DNA of 64,000 nucleotides from Pseudomonas oryzagri (GTDB lineage: Bacteria > Pseudomonadota > Gammaproteobacteria > Pseudomonadales > Pseudomonadaceae): NCBI RefSeq assembly GCF_020831405.1, contig NZ_JAJHPU010000018.1:105219-169218 (forward strand). Reading direction: 5' to 3'. Shown here one piece after another: positions 42,515 through 52,087 of this stretch; the first letter of the stretch is position 1; every line of letters begins with the position of its first letter. Under the pieces are notes generated by a model, which made no database searches, had not been told where the DNA came from, and was given only the letters and a program-made list of their open reading frames with translations. A program made the translations under genes and the position numbers.

Positions 42515-44449
42515 TCACGCACCAGATGGGCCGGGGGAAGCGCTGGCTTCGTTCCGGCTCAGGAGCTCTCGCAGGCGGAGCTTTTCCTCCGCGCTGAGTT
42601 CGCTGTGCCGCGCTTTGCGCAGCAGGCCTTCGAGGCTGCGCTCACGCTGGCGGTCTGCCAAGGTAGTTATAGTGTCGAAAAACTGTTGTTCAAGGTTGTC
42701 CTGACTGATCAACCATTCCTTCTCCGCTAGACCGCGGAGGAGGCGTCCTTGTTCCGTGCCATGCCAGCGGGCGATCAGTTGCAGCGAGTTCTGCTGCGGC
42801 TGCTTCTGCAGCGATTCCAGCAGTGCCACCAGCAGCTGGGTCCAGGTGTCGTCCTCGGCGGCGAAATGGCCGGCGTCCTCGACCTTCTGCGCCAGCTGCG
42901 GATGGTGCAGCAGGGCACGCAGGGCGCTGAGGGTCGGCGACTCGACGCCGGCGCCTCCACGCGGTGGCATGACGGCCGGCAGCTCGCGGCGCTGGCCGCT
43001 CTTGCGGCCTTTCCAGGACTCGCCGTCCTGCCAGGGTTTGCGGCTCTTGCCGGCCGGGCGCTCGTCGTAGCCGCCCGGCGGCGCATAGTCGAGACTGTCC
43101 GAATAAGACGCTGCGAAGTCTGCCGGCGGCACGTCGCCGGCGGGGCCGGCCGACGGCTGGCTGAGGGCCTCGCCGCTCAGGCCGGTGATCTCGCCCAGGC
43201 GCTGGCGCATCAGTGCGCGCAGGTTGGCGCCGGGCACCTTGTCCAGCAGCGGCGCGGCCAGGGTGGCCAGGTGCGCCTTGCCCTCCAGGGTGCTCGGGTC
43301 GGCCTCCTCCATCAGGTGACGGAAGAAGTACTCGGCCAGCGGCTCGGCCTGCTGGGCGAGGCGTGCGCGGAAGGCATCGGCGCCCTCCCGGCGCACCAGG
43401 CTGTCCGGGTCCTCGCCTTCGGGAAGGAACAGGAAGCGCACGCGACGGCCATCCTGCAGGCTCGGCAGGCAGGACTCCAGCGCCCGCCAGGCGGCATTGC
43501 GGCCGGCCTGATCACCGTCGAAGCAGAACAGGATGTTCGGCACCAGGCGGAACAGGCGCTTGATGTGCTCCTCGCTGGTCGCCGTGCCGAGGGTGGCCAC
43601 GGCGTTGCGCAGACCCTGCTGGGCGAGGGCGATGACGTCCATGTAGCCCTCGACCACCATGACCTCGTCGAGGTCGCGGTTGTTCTGCCGGGCCTCGTAG
43701 AGGCCATAGAGCTCCTGGCCCTTGTGGAATACCGGGGTTTCCGGCGAGTTGAGGTACTTGGGCTTGTCGTCGCCGAGTACCCGGCCGCCGAAGGCGATCA
43801 CCCGGCCGCGGCTGTCGCGGATCGGGAACATCACCCGGTCGCGGAAGCGGTCGTAGCGCTTGCCGGTCTCGGCGTTCTCGATCAGGAGCCCTGCGTCGAT
43901 CAGCGCCTTCTGCTGCAGGCTGTCGCCGCCCAGGTGCTTCATCAGGTTGTCCCAGCCGGGCGGGGCGAAGCCGAGGCCGAAGTCGCGGGCGATCACTCCG
44001 GACAGGCCGCGTCCCTTGAGGTAGTCGACCGCGGCCTGGCGCGCCGGGTGGCCTTTCAGCGCCTGCCGGTAGTAGTCGGCGGCGGCGGTGAGCAGCGGGT
44101 AGAGCGGTGAGTCCACCGGCTGGCGCGGGCGCTGGCCGGGGCGGCTGTCCTCGCGCGGTACCTCGAGGCCGGCGCGCTTGGCCAGCTCCTCGACCGCCTG
44201 GGGGAAGTCCAGGTGGTCGTGGTCCATGACGAAGCCGAGCGCATTGCCGCCGGCGCCGCAGCCGAAGCAGTAGTAGAACTGCTTGTCCGGGCTGACGGTG
44301 AACGAGGGGGTCTTTTCCTGGTGGAACGGGCAGCAGGCGCTGTAGTTCTTGCCGGTCTTCTTCAGCTGCACGCGCGCACCGACCACCTCGACGATGTCGG
44401 TGCGGTTCAGCAGGTCGTCGATGAAGCGCTGGGGAATCAGGCCGGCCAT
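42515..44449 (-). CDS. dnaG: DNA primase
   Basis: 644 residues. The N-terminal zinc-binding domain has the CHC2-type motif [12 protein letters not shown]...YYCFGC (residues 39-64). The Toprim catalytic domain contains [14 protein letters not shown] and [18 protein letters not shown] (acidic residues around 265 and 310). A C-terminal DnaB-interacting helical domain ends the protein. It makes RNA primers for replication. The ATG at 44449 begins the family motif [23 protein letters not shown]; the frame upstream has no similarity. It lies between rpsU and rpoD, with two terminator hairpins ahead of it. Confidence 0.97.
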   Translation of the reverse strand: MAGLIPQRFIDDLLNRTDIVEVVGARVQLKKTGKNYSACCPFHQEKTPSFTVSPDKQFYYCFGCGAGGNALGFVMDHDHLDFPQAVEELAKRAGLEVPREDSRPGQRPRQPVDSPLYPLLTAAADYYRQALKGHPARQAAVDYLKGRGLSGVIARDFGLGFAPPGWDNLMKHLGGDSLQQKALIDAGLLIENAETGKRYDRFRDRVMFPIRDSRGRVIAFGGRVLGDDKPKYLNSPETPVFHKGQELYGLYEARQNNRDLDEVMVVEGYMDVIALAQQGLRNAVATLGTATSEEHIKRLFRLVPNILFCFDGDQAGRNAAWRALESCLPSLQDGRRVRFLFLPEGEDPDSLVRREGADAFRARLAQQAEPLAEYFFRHLMEEADPSTLEGKAHLATLAAPLLDKVPGANLRALMRQRLGEITGLSGEALSQPSAGPAGDVPPADFAASYSDSLDYAPPGGYDERPAGKSRKPWQDGESWKGRKSGQRRELPAVMPPRGGAGVESPTLSALRALLHHPQLAQKVEDAGHFAAEDDTWTQLLVALLESLQKQPQQNSLQLIARWHGTEQGRLLRGLAEKEWLISQDNLEQQFFDTITTLADRQRERSLEGLLRKARHSELSAEEKLRLRELLSRNEASASPGPSGA

Positions 44450-44463
44450 GGGCTGCTCGCGTG

Positions 44464-44479
44464 CATGCTGTTCAGCATG
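44464..44479 (-). repeat. Palindrome in the dnaG leader
   Basis: CATGCTGTTCAGCATG, seven-base arms with a two-base centre, lies 15 bases before the dnaG start. In RNA it would form a small hairpin close to the ribosome-binding region and could limit primase translation. No known operator matches it. Confidence 0.5.
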
Positions 44480-44520
44480 GCCACCGTGTGCGCGAAGCGC
44501 CAGGCGGCGACGGAAAATGC

Positions 44521-44554
44521 AAAAACTCCGGCGCTTGCGCGGGCAAGGCGGAGT
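44521..44554 (-). terminator. Second terminator between rpsU and dnaG
   Basis: On the minus strand a nested stem ACTCCG...CGGAGT enclosing CTTGC/GCAAG is followed by TTTTTGC (T run 44521-44525). It lies 17 bases after the first hairpin, making a tandem pair. Confidence 0.7.
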
Positions 44555-44570
44555 GGGGTGCTGCAAAGCA

Positions 44571-44594
44571 AACACCCGGCCGGAGCCGGGTGTT
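44571..44594 (-). terminator. First terminator after rpsU
   Basis: A perfect ten-base-pair stem AACACCCGGC / GCCGGGTGTT with a four-base loop (TCCG on the minus strand), 30 bases after the rpsU stop. The following bases are TGCTTTGC, so it is a partial terminator. It corresponds to the terminator known at this place in the E. coli operon. Confidence 0.8.
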
Positions 44595-44624
44595 CATGCA
44601 AGACGCTACTGTCTGAGGGTTAAC

Positions 44625-44840
44625 TCAGTACAGGCGCTCGCGGCGACGCTGTTCGCGCTGCACTTTCTTGGCGTGGCGCTTCACGGCAGCCGCGGCCTTG
44701 CGCTTGCGCTCGGCGGTGGGCTTTTCGTAGAACTCGCGGCTACGCACTTCAGCCAGAACACCGGCTTTTTCGCAGGAGCGCTTGAAACGACGCAGGGCTA
44801 CGTCGAAGGGTTCGTTCTCTTTAACTTTGACGGCGGGCAT
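44625..44840 (-). CDS. rpsU: Ribosomal protein S21
   Basis: 71 residues, the family length. It starts [27 protein letters not shown] and ends in the basic Lys/Arg tail [19 protein letters not shown]21 binds the 30S platform near the 3' end of 16S rRNA and helps initiation. First gene of the rpsU-dnaG-rpoD operon, divergent from tsaD as in most gammaproteobacteria. The ATG at 44840 matches the family; the 22 codons upstream are leader. Confidence 0.97.
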   Translation of the reverse strand: MPAVKVKENEPFDVALRRFKRSCEKAGVLAEVRSREFYEKPTAERKRKAAAAVKRHAKKVQREQRRRERLY

Positions 44841-45080
44841 CCAGGTCGTACCTTCACTGATTACCGAGTATGAATGGTGCAATCCTGCAAAAGGCTCGGG
44901 AGGCACCGGTTTTCAAGGGTTGCGGATATTAACTCTTGACAGGCGGGATGCCAAGCCCCCGGGCGGCAAAAGCTGCCCGCCGGCAGTCTGTCGCGGACGG
45001 CCAAGGCTTGGTGTCCGGCCCTGCGGCCGCTTATCATGCGCGGTTTATCGAATGACACGGCAAGACGGGGCGACTTCCCA

Positions 45081-46118
45081 ATGCGAGTGCTGGGCCTGGA
45101 AACATCCTGCGACGAAACCGGCGTGGCGCTGTACGACAGCGATCGCGGCCTGCTGGGCGATGCACTGTTCAGCCAGATCGACCTGCACCGGGTCTATGGC
45201 GGCGTGGTGCCGGAACTGGCCTCGCGTGACCACGTGAAACGCATGCTGCCGCTGATCCGCCAGGTACTGGACGAGGCGGGGTGCAGTTTCGCCGATATCG
45301 ACGCCGTCGCCTATACCGCCGGTCCCGGCCTGGTCGGCGCCCTGCTGGTCGGAGCCTCCTGCGCCCAGGCGCTGGCCCTGGCCTGGGATGTGCCGGCGGT
45401 CGGCGTGCACCACATGGAAGGCCACCTGCTGGCGCCGATGCTCGAGGAGACGCCGCCGCAGTTCCCGTTCGTCGCTCTCCTGGTGTCCGGCGGGCATACC
45501 CAGCTGGTGCGCGTCGACGGCATCGGCCAGTACCAGCTGCTCGGCGAGTCGCTGGACGACGCCGCCGGCGAGGCCTTCGACAAGACCGCCAAGCTGATCG
45601 GCCTGGGCTATCCGGGCGGTCCGGAAATCGCCCGCCTGGCCGAACACGGCACGCCGGGGCACTTCGTCTTCCCGCGGCCGATGACCGACCGGCCGGGCCT
45701 GGAGTTCAGCTTCAGCGGTCTGAAGACCTTCGCCCTCAACACCTGGAAGCAGTGCGAGCGCGAGGGCGGCGATCTTGCGCAGGCGCGTGCCGACATCGCC
45801 CTGGCCTTCCAGCAGGCAGTGGTCGAGACGCTGACCATCAAGTGCCGCCGCGCCCTCAAGCAGACCGGCCTCAAGCGCCTGGTGATCGCCGGCGGGGTGA
45901 GCGCCAACCAGGCCCTGCGCGCGGCGCTGGAGAAGATGCTCGGCGAGCTCAAGGGGCAGGTGTTCTATGCCCGGCCGCGTTTCTGCACCGACAACGGCGC
46001 GATGATCGCCTATGCCGGCTGCCAGCGCCTGCTGGCCGGCCAGCACGACGGTCCGGCGATCGGCGTGCAGCCGCGCTGGTCGATGGAAAGCCTGCCGGCG
46101 CTGGGTCGGATGGCGTAG
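45081..46118 (+). CDS. tsaD: tRNA threonylcarbamoyladenosine synthase subunit TsaD
   Basis: 345 residues of the Kae1/TsaD/Gcp family (ASKHA fold). The start [19 protein letters not shown] is the family start. Iron ligands are H111 and H115 in HHMEGH, and the later motif [12 protein letters not shown] is also conserved. With TsaB, TsaE and TsaC-made threonylcarbamoyl-AMP it forms t6A37 on ANN-decoding tRNAs, including the Ile2 tRNA found in this window. It was formerly annotated as O-sialoglycoprotein endopeptidase. Divergent from rpsU. Confidence 0.96.
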   Translation: MRVLGLETSCDETGVALYDSDRGLLGDALFSQIDLHRVYGGVVPELASRDHVKRMLPLIRQVLDEAGCSFADIDAVAYTAGPGLVGALLVGASCAQALALAWDVPAVGVHHMEGHLLAPMLEETPPQFPFVALLVSGGHTQLVRVDGIGQYQLLGESLDDAAGEAFDKTAKLIGLGYPGGPEIARLAEHGTPGHFVFPRPMTDRPGLEFSFSGLKTFALNTWKQCEREGGDLAQARADIALAFQQAVVETLTIKCRRALKQTGLKRLVIAGGVSANQALRAALEKMLGELKGQVFYARPRFCTDNGAMIAYAGCQRLLAGQHDGPAIGVQPRWSMESLPALGRMA

Positions 46119-46160
46119 GTCGGATGCCGCTTTCGGCGCCCTGGCTGGCGGCCGGACGGA

Positions 46161-46730
46161 TTAGAATTGCCGCTCGCGGCCGGCGTACAGATCGCGCAGG
46201 TTGCGGCGATGGCGCCAGACGATGAGGATGGTGAGTAGGGTGATCGGCAGCAGGATGGCCGGTTGCTGCCAGGCCAGCAGCGGCAGGACCAGCGGGGTGG
46301 CGATCAGCGCGGCGAGCGAGCTTATACGGGTCAGGGCGAAGGTCAGCAGCCAGGCGCCCAGGGCGAGCAGGGCGGCCGGCCAGTACAGGCCGAGCAGCAG
46401 TCCGGCGGCGGTGGCCACGCCCTTGCCGCCCCGGAAGCGGAAGTACAACGGATAGAGGTGGCCGATCACGGCCGCCAGGCCGACCCAGGCCTGCTGCTGC
46501 GGCGGCAGCTCGAGGTGGCGGGCCAGCAGTACCGGCAGCAGGCCCTTGAGCAGGTCGCCGAGCAGGGTCAGGGCCGCGGCCCGGCGCCCGGCCAGGCGCA
46601 GCATGTTGGTGGCACCGGGGTTGCCCGAGCCGGCCAGACGCGGGTCGCCGGTGCCGAAGCAGCGACCGAGCAGCACGGCGAACGACAGCGAGCCGAGCAG
46701 GTAGGCAAGAATTGCCAGCAGCCAGGGCAT
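46161..46730 (-). CDS. plsY: Acyl-phosphate:glycerol-3-phosphate acyltransferase PlsY
   Basis: 189 residues with five to six membrane helices. The three PlsY motifs are visible: [12 protein letters not shown] (residues 34-45, glycerol-3-phosphate site), GDLLKG and [12 protein letters not shown] (around residue 100). It acylates position 1 of glycerol-3-phosphate using acyl-phosphate made by PlsX, the first step of phospholipid synthesis. It is convergent with tsaD (42-base gap) and divergent from folB. Confidence 0.95.
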   Translation of the reverse strand: MPWLLAILAYLLGSLSFAVLLGRCFGTGDPRLAGSGNPGATNMLRLAGRRAAALTLLGDLLKGLLPVLLARHLELPPQQQAWVGLAAVIGHLYPLYFRFRGGKGVATAAGLLLGLYWPAALLALGAWLLTFALTRISSLAALIATPLVLPLLAWQQPAILLPITLLTILIVWRHRRNLRDLYAGRERQF

Positions 46731-46804
46731 GATCGATTCCGGGGCGTGAAAGCCCCGATTCTAACGAGGCGGCGCGACCTTGTCGTGACGCGAAAGAGGA
46801 TAGC

Positions 46805-47161
46805 GTGGACATAGTCTTCATCGACGGCCTGGAGGTCGACACCGTGATCGGTGTGTACGACTGGGAGCGCGGCATTCGCCAGTGCCTGACCCTGGACCTG
46901 CAGTTGGGCTGGGATATTCGTGCCGCGGCGGCCGGCGACGATCTGGGCGCGGCGCTCGACTACGCTGCGGTCAGCGCGCGGGTACAGGCCTTCGCCGCCG
47001 CCAGCGCCTTCCAACTGGTGGAAACCTTCGCCGAACGCCTGGCCGCCCTGCTGATGGCCGAGTTCGGCATTGCCTGGCTGCGCCTGCGCCTGACCAAGCC
47101 CGGCGCGGTGCCGGCGGCGCGCGGCGGCGTCGGCGTGGAGATCGAGCGCGGATGCCGCTGA
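46805..47161 (+). CDS. folB: Dihydroneopterin aldolase
   Basis: 118 residues starting with GTG. The motif DIVFIDGLEVDTVIGVYDWERGIRQ is characteristic of FolB/FolX, and the catalytic tyrosine/lysine pair is in GVYDWE and RLTKPGAV. It splits 7,8-dihydroneopterin to 6-hydroxymethyl-dihydropterin in folate synthesis (FolX-type epimerase activity is possible). It overlaps the next folate gene, folK, by ten bases, so the two steps are translationally coupled. Confidence 0.94.
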   Translation: MDIVFIDGLEVDTVIGVYDWERGIRQCLTLDLQLGWDIRAAAAGDDLGAALDYAAVSARVQAFAAASAFQLVETFAERLAALLMAEFGIAWLRLRLTKPGAVPAARGGVGVEIERGCR

Positions 47162-47697
47162 CCACCGTGTTTCTCGGCCTGGGCAGCAATGTCCGCCGCC
47201 ATCAGCACCTGACCGCCGGCCTCGACGCGCTGGCGCAGTTCCTCGGCGAACTGCACTGTTCGCCGGTGTTCGAGAGCGAGCCGGTGGGTATCCGCAGCGG
47301 GCCGTTCTACAACCTCACGGTGATGGCGCGGACCGACCTGCCGCTGGCCGAGCTGGATCGCCGCCTCAAGGCCATCGAAGCCGACAACGGCCGTTACGCC
47401 CCCGACCGCAAGGGGCTGCCGCTGGACATCGACGTGCTGCTCTACGACGACCTGGTCGGCGAGTTCGACGGCCTGCAGCTGCCGCGCGCGGAAATCCTGC
47501 GCAACGCCTTCGTGCTCTGGCCGCTGGCGCTGCTCGCCCCGGAGCTGCGCCATCCCGCCGAGGGACGCAGTTTCGCCGCCCTCTGGCAGGCGGCGAACAT
47601 CGGCCAGAAGCTGTGGCCGGTGTCCTTCGTCTGGCGCGGCGCGGAGCTGACCCCGGCGGAGCTGCGTGCCGCCTTCCCGCCGCCCCCGTCTTCTTGA
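47152..47697 (+). CDS. folK: 6-hydroxymethyl-7,8-dihydropterin pyrophosphokinase
   Basis: 181 residues of the HPPK family. Conserved parts are FLGLGSNVRRHQHL near the N-terminus, SPVFESEPVG, FYNLTVMARTDLP and the signature PDRKGLPLDIDVLLYDD (HPPK usually reads R-x-x-x-R-x-x-D-[IL]D[IL]D). It transfers pyrophosphate from ATP to the product of FolB. The ATG at 47152 lies within the end of folB. The C-terminus is somewhat longer than E. coli FolK (159 residues). Confidence 0.93.
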   Translation: MPLTTVFLGLGSNVRRHQHLTAGLDALAQFLGELHCSPVFESEPVGIRSGPFYNLTVMARTDLPLAELDRRLKAIEADNGRYAPDRKGLPLDIDVLLYDDLVGEFDGLQLPRAEILRNAFVLWPLALLAPELRHPAEGRSFAALWQAANIGQKLWPVSFVWRGAELTPAELRAAFPPPPSS

Positions 47698-47824
47698 GGC
47701 GGTAGGGGACGACCACCGCCGAGGCACTGCGCGCCGCGATTTTGCCGCTCCGTGCGCTGCGCTCCGGGGGGCAGTCGTTTCCTCCCGAGATGACCGACGC
47801 AGGGGCCCGCGGGGGCCAGCCAGC

Positions 47825-49072
47825 CTACTCAGGCTGCTCGGCGTCGGCGCGCTGCTCGGTGCGAAAGGCCTTGAGCGCGTTCAGCCGCTCGCGCTTGAGC
47901 GCCTCACCCAGCTCAGCCCCCTTGATGCCCTGCTCCAGCAGCGGCTGCACCGTCACGGCGCGGGCCACCGCGGCGGCGGCGCGGAGGTAGTCGCCCTGCG
48001 GATAGGGCTGGCGGTCGAGGCCGAGGCGGCCGCGCGCGTCCATCTCGCAGGCGGCGAGGAAAAGCTCGAAGCGTTCCGGGCGGCGATACAGGTCGAAATG
48101 CTGGAACAGTTCGGCGAGCGTCTGCGCGCGCAGCTCGCGAGCGCGGTGGCAGTGGGTATGGTATTCGCCGACCAGCAGGGCGAGTTCGGCGCAATCGCGC
48201 GGCGCCTTGCAGCGCGCGTTGACCGCCTCGATCAGGCGCAGGCCGCGATGCTCGTGGGCGATATGCCGTGGCCACTCCTCGGGCGCGGTGGCGCCCTTGC
48301 CCAGATCGTGCAGCAGGCAGGCCCAGCGTACGGCGAGCGGCTGGTCGTGCTCGGCACACTGGCGCAGGACCAGCAGCACGTGCTCGCCGGTATCGATCTC
48401 CGGGTGGTGGACGGCCGGCTGCGGCACGCCGAACAGCGCGTCGACCTCCGGCAGCAACTGACGCAGCGCCCCGCAGTCGCGCAGCACCTGCACGAACGCC
48501 TCCGGGCGCGGCTCCATCAGTGCACGGGCGACTTCCTTCCAGACCCGCTCGGCGGTGAGTGCGGCGAGTTCGCCGGAAGCGGCGATCTCGGCCATCAGCG
48601 CCAGGGTTTCCTCGGCGACCCGGAAGCCCAGCGGTGCGTAGCGGGCGGCGAAGCGGGCGACCCGCAGGACGCGCAGCGGATCCTCGGCGAAGGCTGGCGA
48701 GACGTGGCGCAGCAGGCGCAGGGCGAGGTCGTCCTGGCCTCCGTAGGGGTCGATGACCCGGCCGTCGGCGTCCTCGGCCATGGCATTGATGGTCAGATCG
48801 CGGCGGATCAGGTCCTCCTCGAGGGTGACCTCCGGGCTGGCGTAGCAGGTGAAGCCGCCATAGCCGCGTCCGCTCTTGCGCTCGGTGCGCGCCAGGGCGT
48901 ATTCCTCGCCGCTCTCGGGGTGGAGGAACACCGGGAAGTCGGCGCCGACCGGCCGGAAGCCCTGGGCGAGCAGTTCCTCGGGGTGGGCGCCGACCACCAC
49001 CCAGTCGGTTTCCGTGACGGTACGGCCGAGCAGGCGGTCGCGCACGGCGCCGCCCACCTTGTAGATCTGCAT
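47825..49072 (-). CDS. cca: CCA-adding enzyme (multifunctional)
   Basis: 415 residues of the class II nucleotidyltransferase family. The start [17 protein letters not shown] holds the G-G nucleotide motif. [10 protein letters not shown] carries the catalytic acidic residues, [10 protein letters not shown] the template region, and an HD domain (CLLHDLGKG, around residue 245) adds phosphatase/phosphodiesterase activity as in E. coli Cca. It repairs or adds the 3' CCA of tRNAs. The start at 49072 fits the family; the frame is open upstream to 49294 without similarity. Confidence 0.95.
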   Translation of the reverse strand: MQIYKVGGAVRDRLLGRTVTETDWVVVGAHPEELLAQGFRPVGADFPVFLHPESGEEYALARTERKSGRGYGGFTCYASPEVTLEEDLIRRDLTINAMAEDADGRVIDPYGGQDDLALRLLRHVSPAFAEDPLRVLRVARFAARYAPLGFRVAEETLALMAEIAASGELAALTAERVWKEVARALMEPRPEAFVQVLRDCGALRQLLPEVDALFGVPQPAVHHPEIDTGEHVLLVLRQCAEHDQPLAVRWACLLHDLGKGATAPEEWPRHIAHEHRGLRLIEAVNARCKAPRDCAELALLVGEYHTHCHRARELRAQTLAELFQHFDLYRRPERFELFLAACEMDARGRLGLDRQPYPQGDYLRAAAAVARAVTVQPLLEQGIKGAELGEALKRERLNALKAFRTEQRADAEQPE

Positions 49073-49167
49073 GGGAGATGTCCTGCCAGCAACTCGGGTG
49101 GCGCAGAGCATAGCGCGCCGCCACGTGCGGGGCGATGGCGGCGGCACGTCGCGGTGCGCGCCCGGTC

Positions 49168-50727
49168 TCAGACCGGGCGGACGATCAGCTCGAAGTGGCT
49201 GCCCTCGCTTTCGCGCTCGCGGCGTGGCGGCATGTGCTGGGCGGCCACCCGTTGCTCGCCCTGCATGCTGTCGAGATGCACGTCGAAGCCCCACAGGCGG
49301 TGCAGGTGGCGCAGCACGTCCTCGGTGGAGCTGCCCAGTGGCTTGCGCTCATGCTGGTAGTGGCGCAGGGTCAGCGAGCGGTCGCCGCGGCGGTCGACAT
49401 TCCAGATCTGCACGTTGGGTTCGCGGTTGCCGAGGTTGTACTGCGCCGCCAGGTGGTCGCGGATGGTGCGATAGCCGCTGTCGTCGTGGATGGCGTCGAC
49501 CAGCAGCTCGTCCTGCTGGTCGTCGTCGAGGATGCTGAACAGGCGGAATTCGCGGATCAGCCGCGGCGACAGGAATTGCTGGATGAAGCTCTCGTCCTTG
49601 AAGTTCTGCATGGCGAACTTGAGGGTGGCCAGCCAGTCGCTGCCGGCGATGTCTGGGAACCAGCGGCGATCCTCATCGGTCGGCTCCTCGCAGATACGGC
49701 GGATGTCGCGGTACATGGCAAACCCCAGCGCGTAGGGGTTGATACCGCTGTAATAGGGGCTGTCGAACGGCGGCTGGTAGACCACGCTGGTGTGGTACTG
49801 GAGGAACTCCATCATGAAGCCCTCGGTAACCAGCCCTTCGTCGTACAGGTCGTTGAGCAGGGTGTAGTGCCAGAAGGTGGCCCAGCCCTCGTTCATCACC
49901 TGGGTCTGCCGCTGCGGATAGAAGTACTGGGCGATCTTGCGCACGATGCGCACCACCTCGCGCTGCCAGGGCTCCAGCAGCGGCGCGTGCTTCTCGATGA
50001 AGTAGAGGATGTTCTCCTGCGGCTCGGCCGGGAAGCGCTTGCCGTCGTCGGCGCGCTCCTTGCCTGCGCCCTTGGGGATGGTCCGCCACAGGTCGTTGAC
50101 CTGGCGTTGCAGCTGCTCCTCGCGGTCCTTCTGGCGGCGGCGCTCCTCTTCCGCGGAGATCGGGTAGGGACGCTTGTAGCGGTCGACCCCGTAGTTCATC
50201 AGCGCGTGGCAGGAGTCGAGCAGGTCCTCCACCGCGTCGATGCCGTAGCGCTCCTCGCATTTGTCGATGTACTGGCGGGCGAACACCAGGTAGTCGACGA
50301 TCGAGCTGGCGTCGGTCCAGCTGCGGAACAGGTAGTTGCCCTTGAAGAAGCTGTTGTGCCCGTAGCAGGCGTGCGCCACCACCAGCGCCTGCATGCACAT
50401 GGTGTTCTCTTCCATGAGATAGGCGATGCAGGGATCGGAGTTGATCACGATCTCGTAGGCCAGGCCCATCTGGCCGCGCTTGTAGCCTTTCTCGGTGCTG
50501 AGGAAGTGCTTGCCGTAGGACCAGTGGTGATAGCCGATGGGCATGCCGACCGAGGCATAGGCGTCCATCATCTGCTCGGCGGTGATCACCTCGATCTGGT
50601 TGGGATAGGTGTCCAGCGCGTAGCGCTCGGCGAGGCGGGCGATCTCGCGGTCGTAGGTGCGGATCAGCTCGAAACTCCATTCCGAGGTGGTGGACAGCGG
50701 TTGACCTTTCTTGGCGCGAGGAGTCAT
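49168..50727 (-). CDS. SpoVR family protein
   Basis: 519 residues. SpoVR family proteins are large, soluble and conserved; the segments [52 protein letters not shown] (residues about 90-135) and [10 protein letters not shown] are typical. The name comes from a Bacillus spore cortex gene, but in non-sporulating proteobacteria it is part of the yeaGH-spoVR (ycgB) stress cluster controlled by RpoS. Biochemical activity is unknown; the many conserved His/Glu residues suggest a metal site. It overlaps yeaH by four bases. Confidence 0.92.
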   Translation of the reverse strand: MTPRAKKGQPLSTTSEWSFELIRTYDREIARLAERYALDTYPNQIEVITAEQMMDAYASVGMPIGYHHWSYGKHFLSTEKGYKRGQMGLAYEIVINSDPCIAYLMEENTMCMQALVVAHACYGHNSFFKGNYLFRSWTDASSIVDYLVFARQYIDKCEERYGIDAVEDLLDSCHALMNYGVDRYKRPYPISAEEERRRQKDREEQLQRQVNDLWRTIPKGAGKERADDGKRFPAEPQENILYFIEKHAPLLEPWQREVVRIVRKIAQYFYPQRQTQVMNEGWATFWHYTLLNDLYDEGLVTEGFMMEFLQYHTSVVYQPPFDSPYYSGINPYALGFAMYRDIRRICEEPTDEDRRWFPDIAGSDWLATLKFAMQNFKDESFIQQFLSPRLIREFRLFSILDDDQQDELLVDAIHDDSGYRTIRDHLAAQYNLGNREPNVQIWNVDRRGDRSLTLRHYQHERKPLGSSTEDVLRHLHRLWGFDVHLDSMQGEQRVAAQHMPPRRERESEGSHFELIVRPV

Positions 50728-51998
50728 GCGGCTATCCTCCTCTGGAACAGGGCGCGGAACACCGGGTAGATGTCCGCGGCGGAAACGATCTGCTGTTGGG
50801 CGAAGCTTTCCGGGAAGGCTTCACTGACCTGCTCGTACTCGTGCCACAGCGCCTGGTGCTCGCGCGGGGTGATCTCCACGTAGCTGAAGTACTGCACGAA
50901 CGGCATGATCTGGCGGATCAGGATGTCGCGGCACACCGGCGAATCGTCGTTCCAGTTGTCGCCGTCGGAGGCCTGGGCGGCGTAGATGTTCCATTCGTGG
51001 GCCGGATAACGCGCGGCCATCACTTCCTGCATCATCTTCAGGGCGCTGGAGACGATGGTGCCGCCGGTCTCCCGCGAGTAGAAGAACTCCTGCTCGTCGA
51101 CCTCCTTGGCGCTGGTATGGTGGCGGATGAATACCACCTCGATCTTCTCGTAGCTGCGCTTGAGGAACAGGTAGAGGAGGATGAAAAACCGCTTGGCGAT
51201 GTCCTTGGTGGCCTGGGTCATCGAGCCGGACACGTCCATCAGGCAGAACATCACCGCCTTGGAGGTCGGGTTGGGCTGCTTGACCAGCAGGTTGTACTTG
51301 AGGTCGAAGGTGTCGAGGAATGGTAGACGCTCGATGCGCGCGCGCACCTTGGCGATCTCTTCCTCCACGGCGCGGATGTCGCCGATGTTGTCCGGCTCCT
51401 CGCGCTTGAGGCGTTCCAGCTCGAGCTTCAGCTCGCGCAGGTGACTGCGGCTGGAGCCGGACAGGGCGATGCGCCGGGCGTGCGCCGAGCGCAGGGTGCG
51501 CACGATGTTCAGGCGGGCCGGGGTGCCTTCGCTGCTGATGCCGGCGCGCACCGTCTTGAAGCTGTCCAGTCCGGTGAGATGCTTCTTCACCAGGTTGGGC
51601 AGGGCCAGATCCTCGAACATGAAGTCGAGGAACTCCTCCTGGGTGATCTGGAACACGAAGTCGTCCATGCCTTCGCCGGAGTTGCTGGCCTTGCCGCTGC
51701 CCGCGCCGCCACCGCCGCCGCCGGAGGGGCGCGGAATGCGCTCGCCCGCGGTGAACTCCCTGTTGCCCGGGTGGATGATGGTCTGCCGGCCGCCGCGGCC
51801 GTGGTGCAGTACCGGTTCGTCGATGTCGCGCGAGGGGATGCTGATCTGCTCGCCGTGTTCCATGTCGGTGATGGAGCGCCGGCTGACGGCTTCCTCCACC
51901 GCCTTCTTGATGTGGTCGCGGTAACGCCGCAGGAAGCGCTGGCGGTTTACCGTGCTCTTGTTCTTTCCATTCAGTCGCCGGTCAATGACGTAACTCAT
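50724..51998 (-). CDS. YeaH/YhbH family protein (DUF444, VWA-like)
   Basis: 424 residues. The N-terminal third is basic with a Gly-rich linker (residues 90-106). The C-terminal half has a von Willebrand A-like fold with an intact metal-site motif [11 protein letters not shown] (around residue 250). YeaH is the partner of the kinase YeaG/PrkA, and both affect survival under nitrogen starvation in E. coli. The AAA+/VWA pairing resembles MoxR-type chaperone systems. It sits between prkA and spoVR and shares its start region with the UUCG hairpin described below. Confidence 0.92.
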   Translation of the reverse strand: MSYVIDRRLNGKNKSTVNRQRFLRRYRDHIKKAVEEAVSRRSITDMEHGEQISIPSRDIDEPVLHHGRGGRQTIIHPGNREFTAGERIPRPSGGGGGGAGSGKASNSGEGMDDFVFQITQEEFLDFMFEDLALPNLVKKHLTGLDSFKTVRAGISSEGTPARLNIVRTLRSAHARRIALSGSSRSHLRELKLELERLKREEPDNIGDIRAVEEEIAKVRARIERLPFLDTFDLKYNLLVKQPNPTSKAVMFCLMDVSGSMTQATKDIAKRFFILLYLFLKRSYEKIEVVFIRHHTSAKEVDEQEFFYSRETGGTIVSSALKMMQEVMAARYPAHEWNIYAAQASDGDNWNDDSPVCRDILIRQIMPFVQYFSYVEITPREHQALWHEYEQVSEAFPESFAQQQIVSAADIYPVFRALFQRRIAA

Positions 51999-52036
51999 GG
52001 CGTGCTCCCATGCGGGGCTGGAGGCCTTGGCGCAGA

Positions 52037-52066
52037 CCGCAGCGGCGCCCGAAGGCGCCGCTGCGG
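52037..52066 (-). promoter_or_regulatory. UUCG tetraloop hairpin between prkA and yeaH
   Basis: On the minus strand a perfect 13-base-pair stem (CCGCAGCGGCGCC / GGCGCCGCTGCGG) closes a C(UUCG)G tetraloop, the most stable RNA loop type. It lies 22 bases after the prkA stop and has no T run, so it is probably a 3' stabiliser of the prkA message or an attenuating structure rather than a simple terminator. Confidence 0.8.
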
Positions 52067-52087
52067 ACCAGGGCTTGCTCTAGCTTA

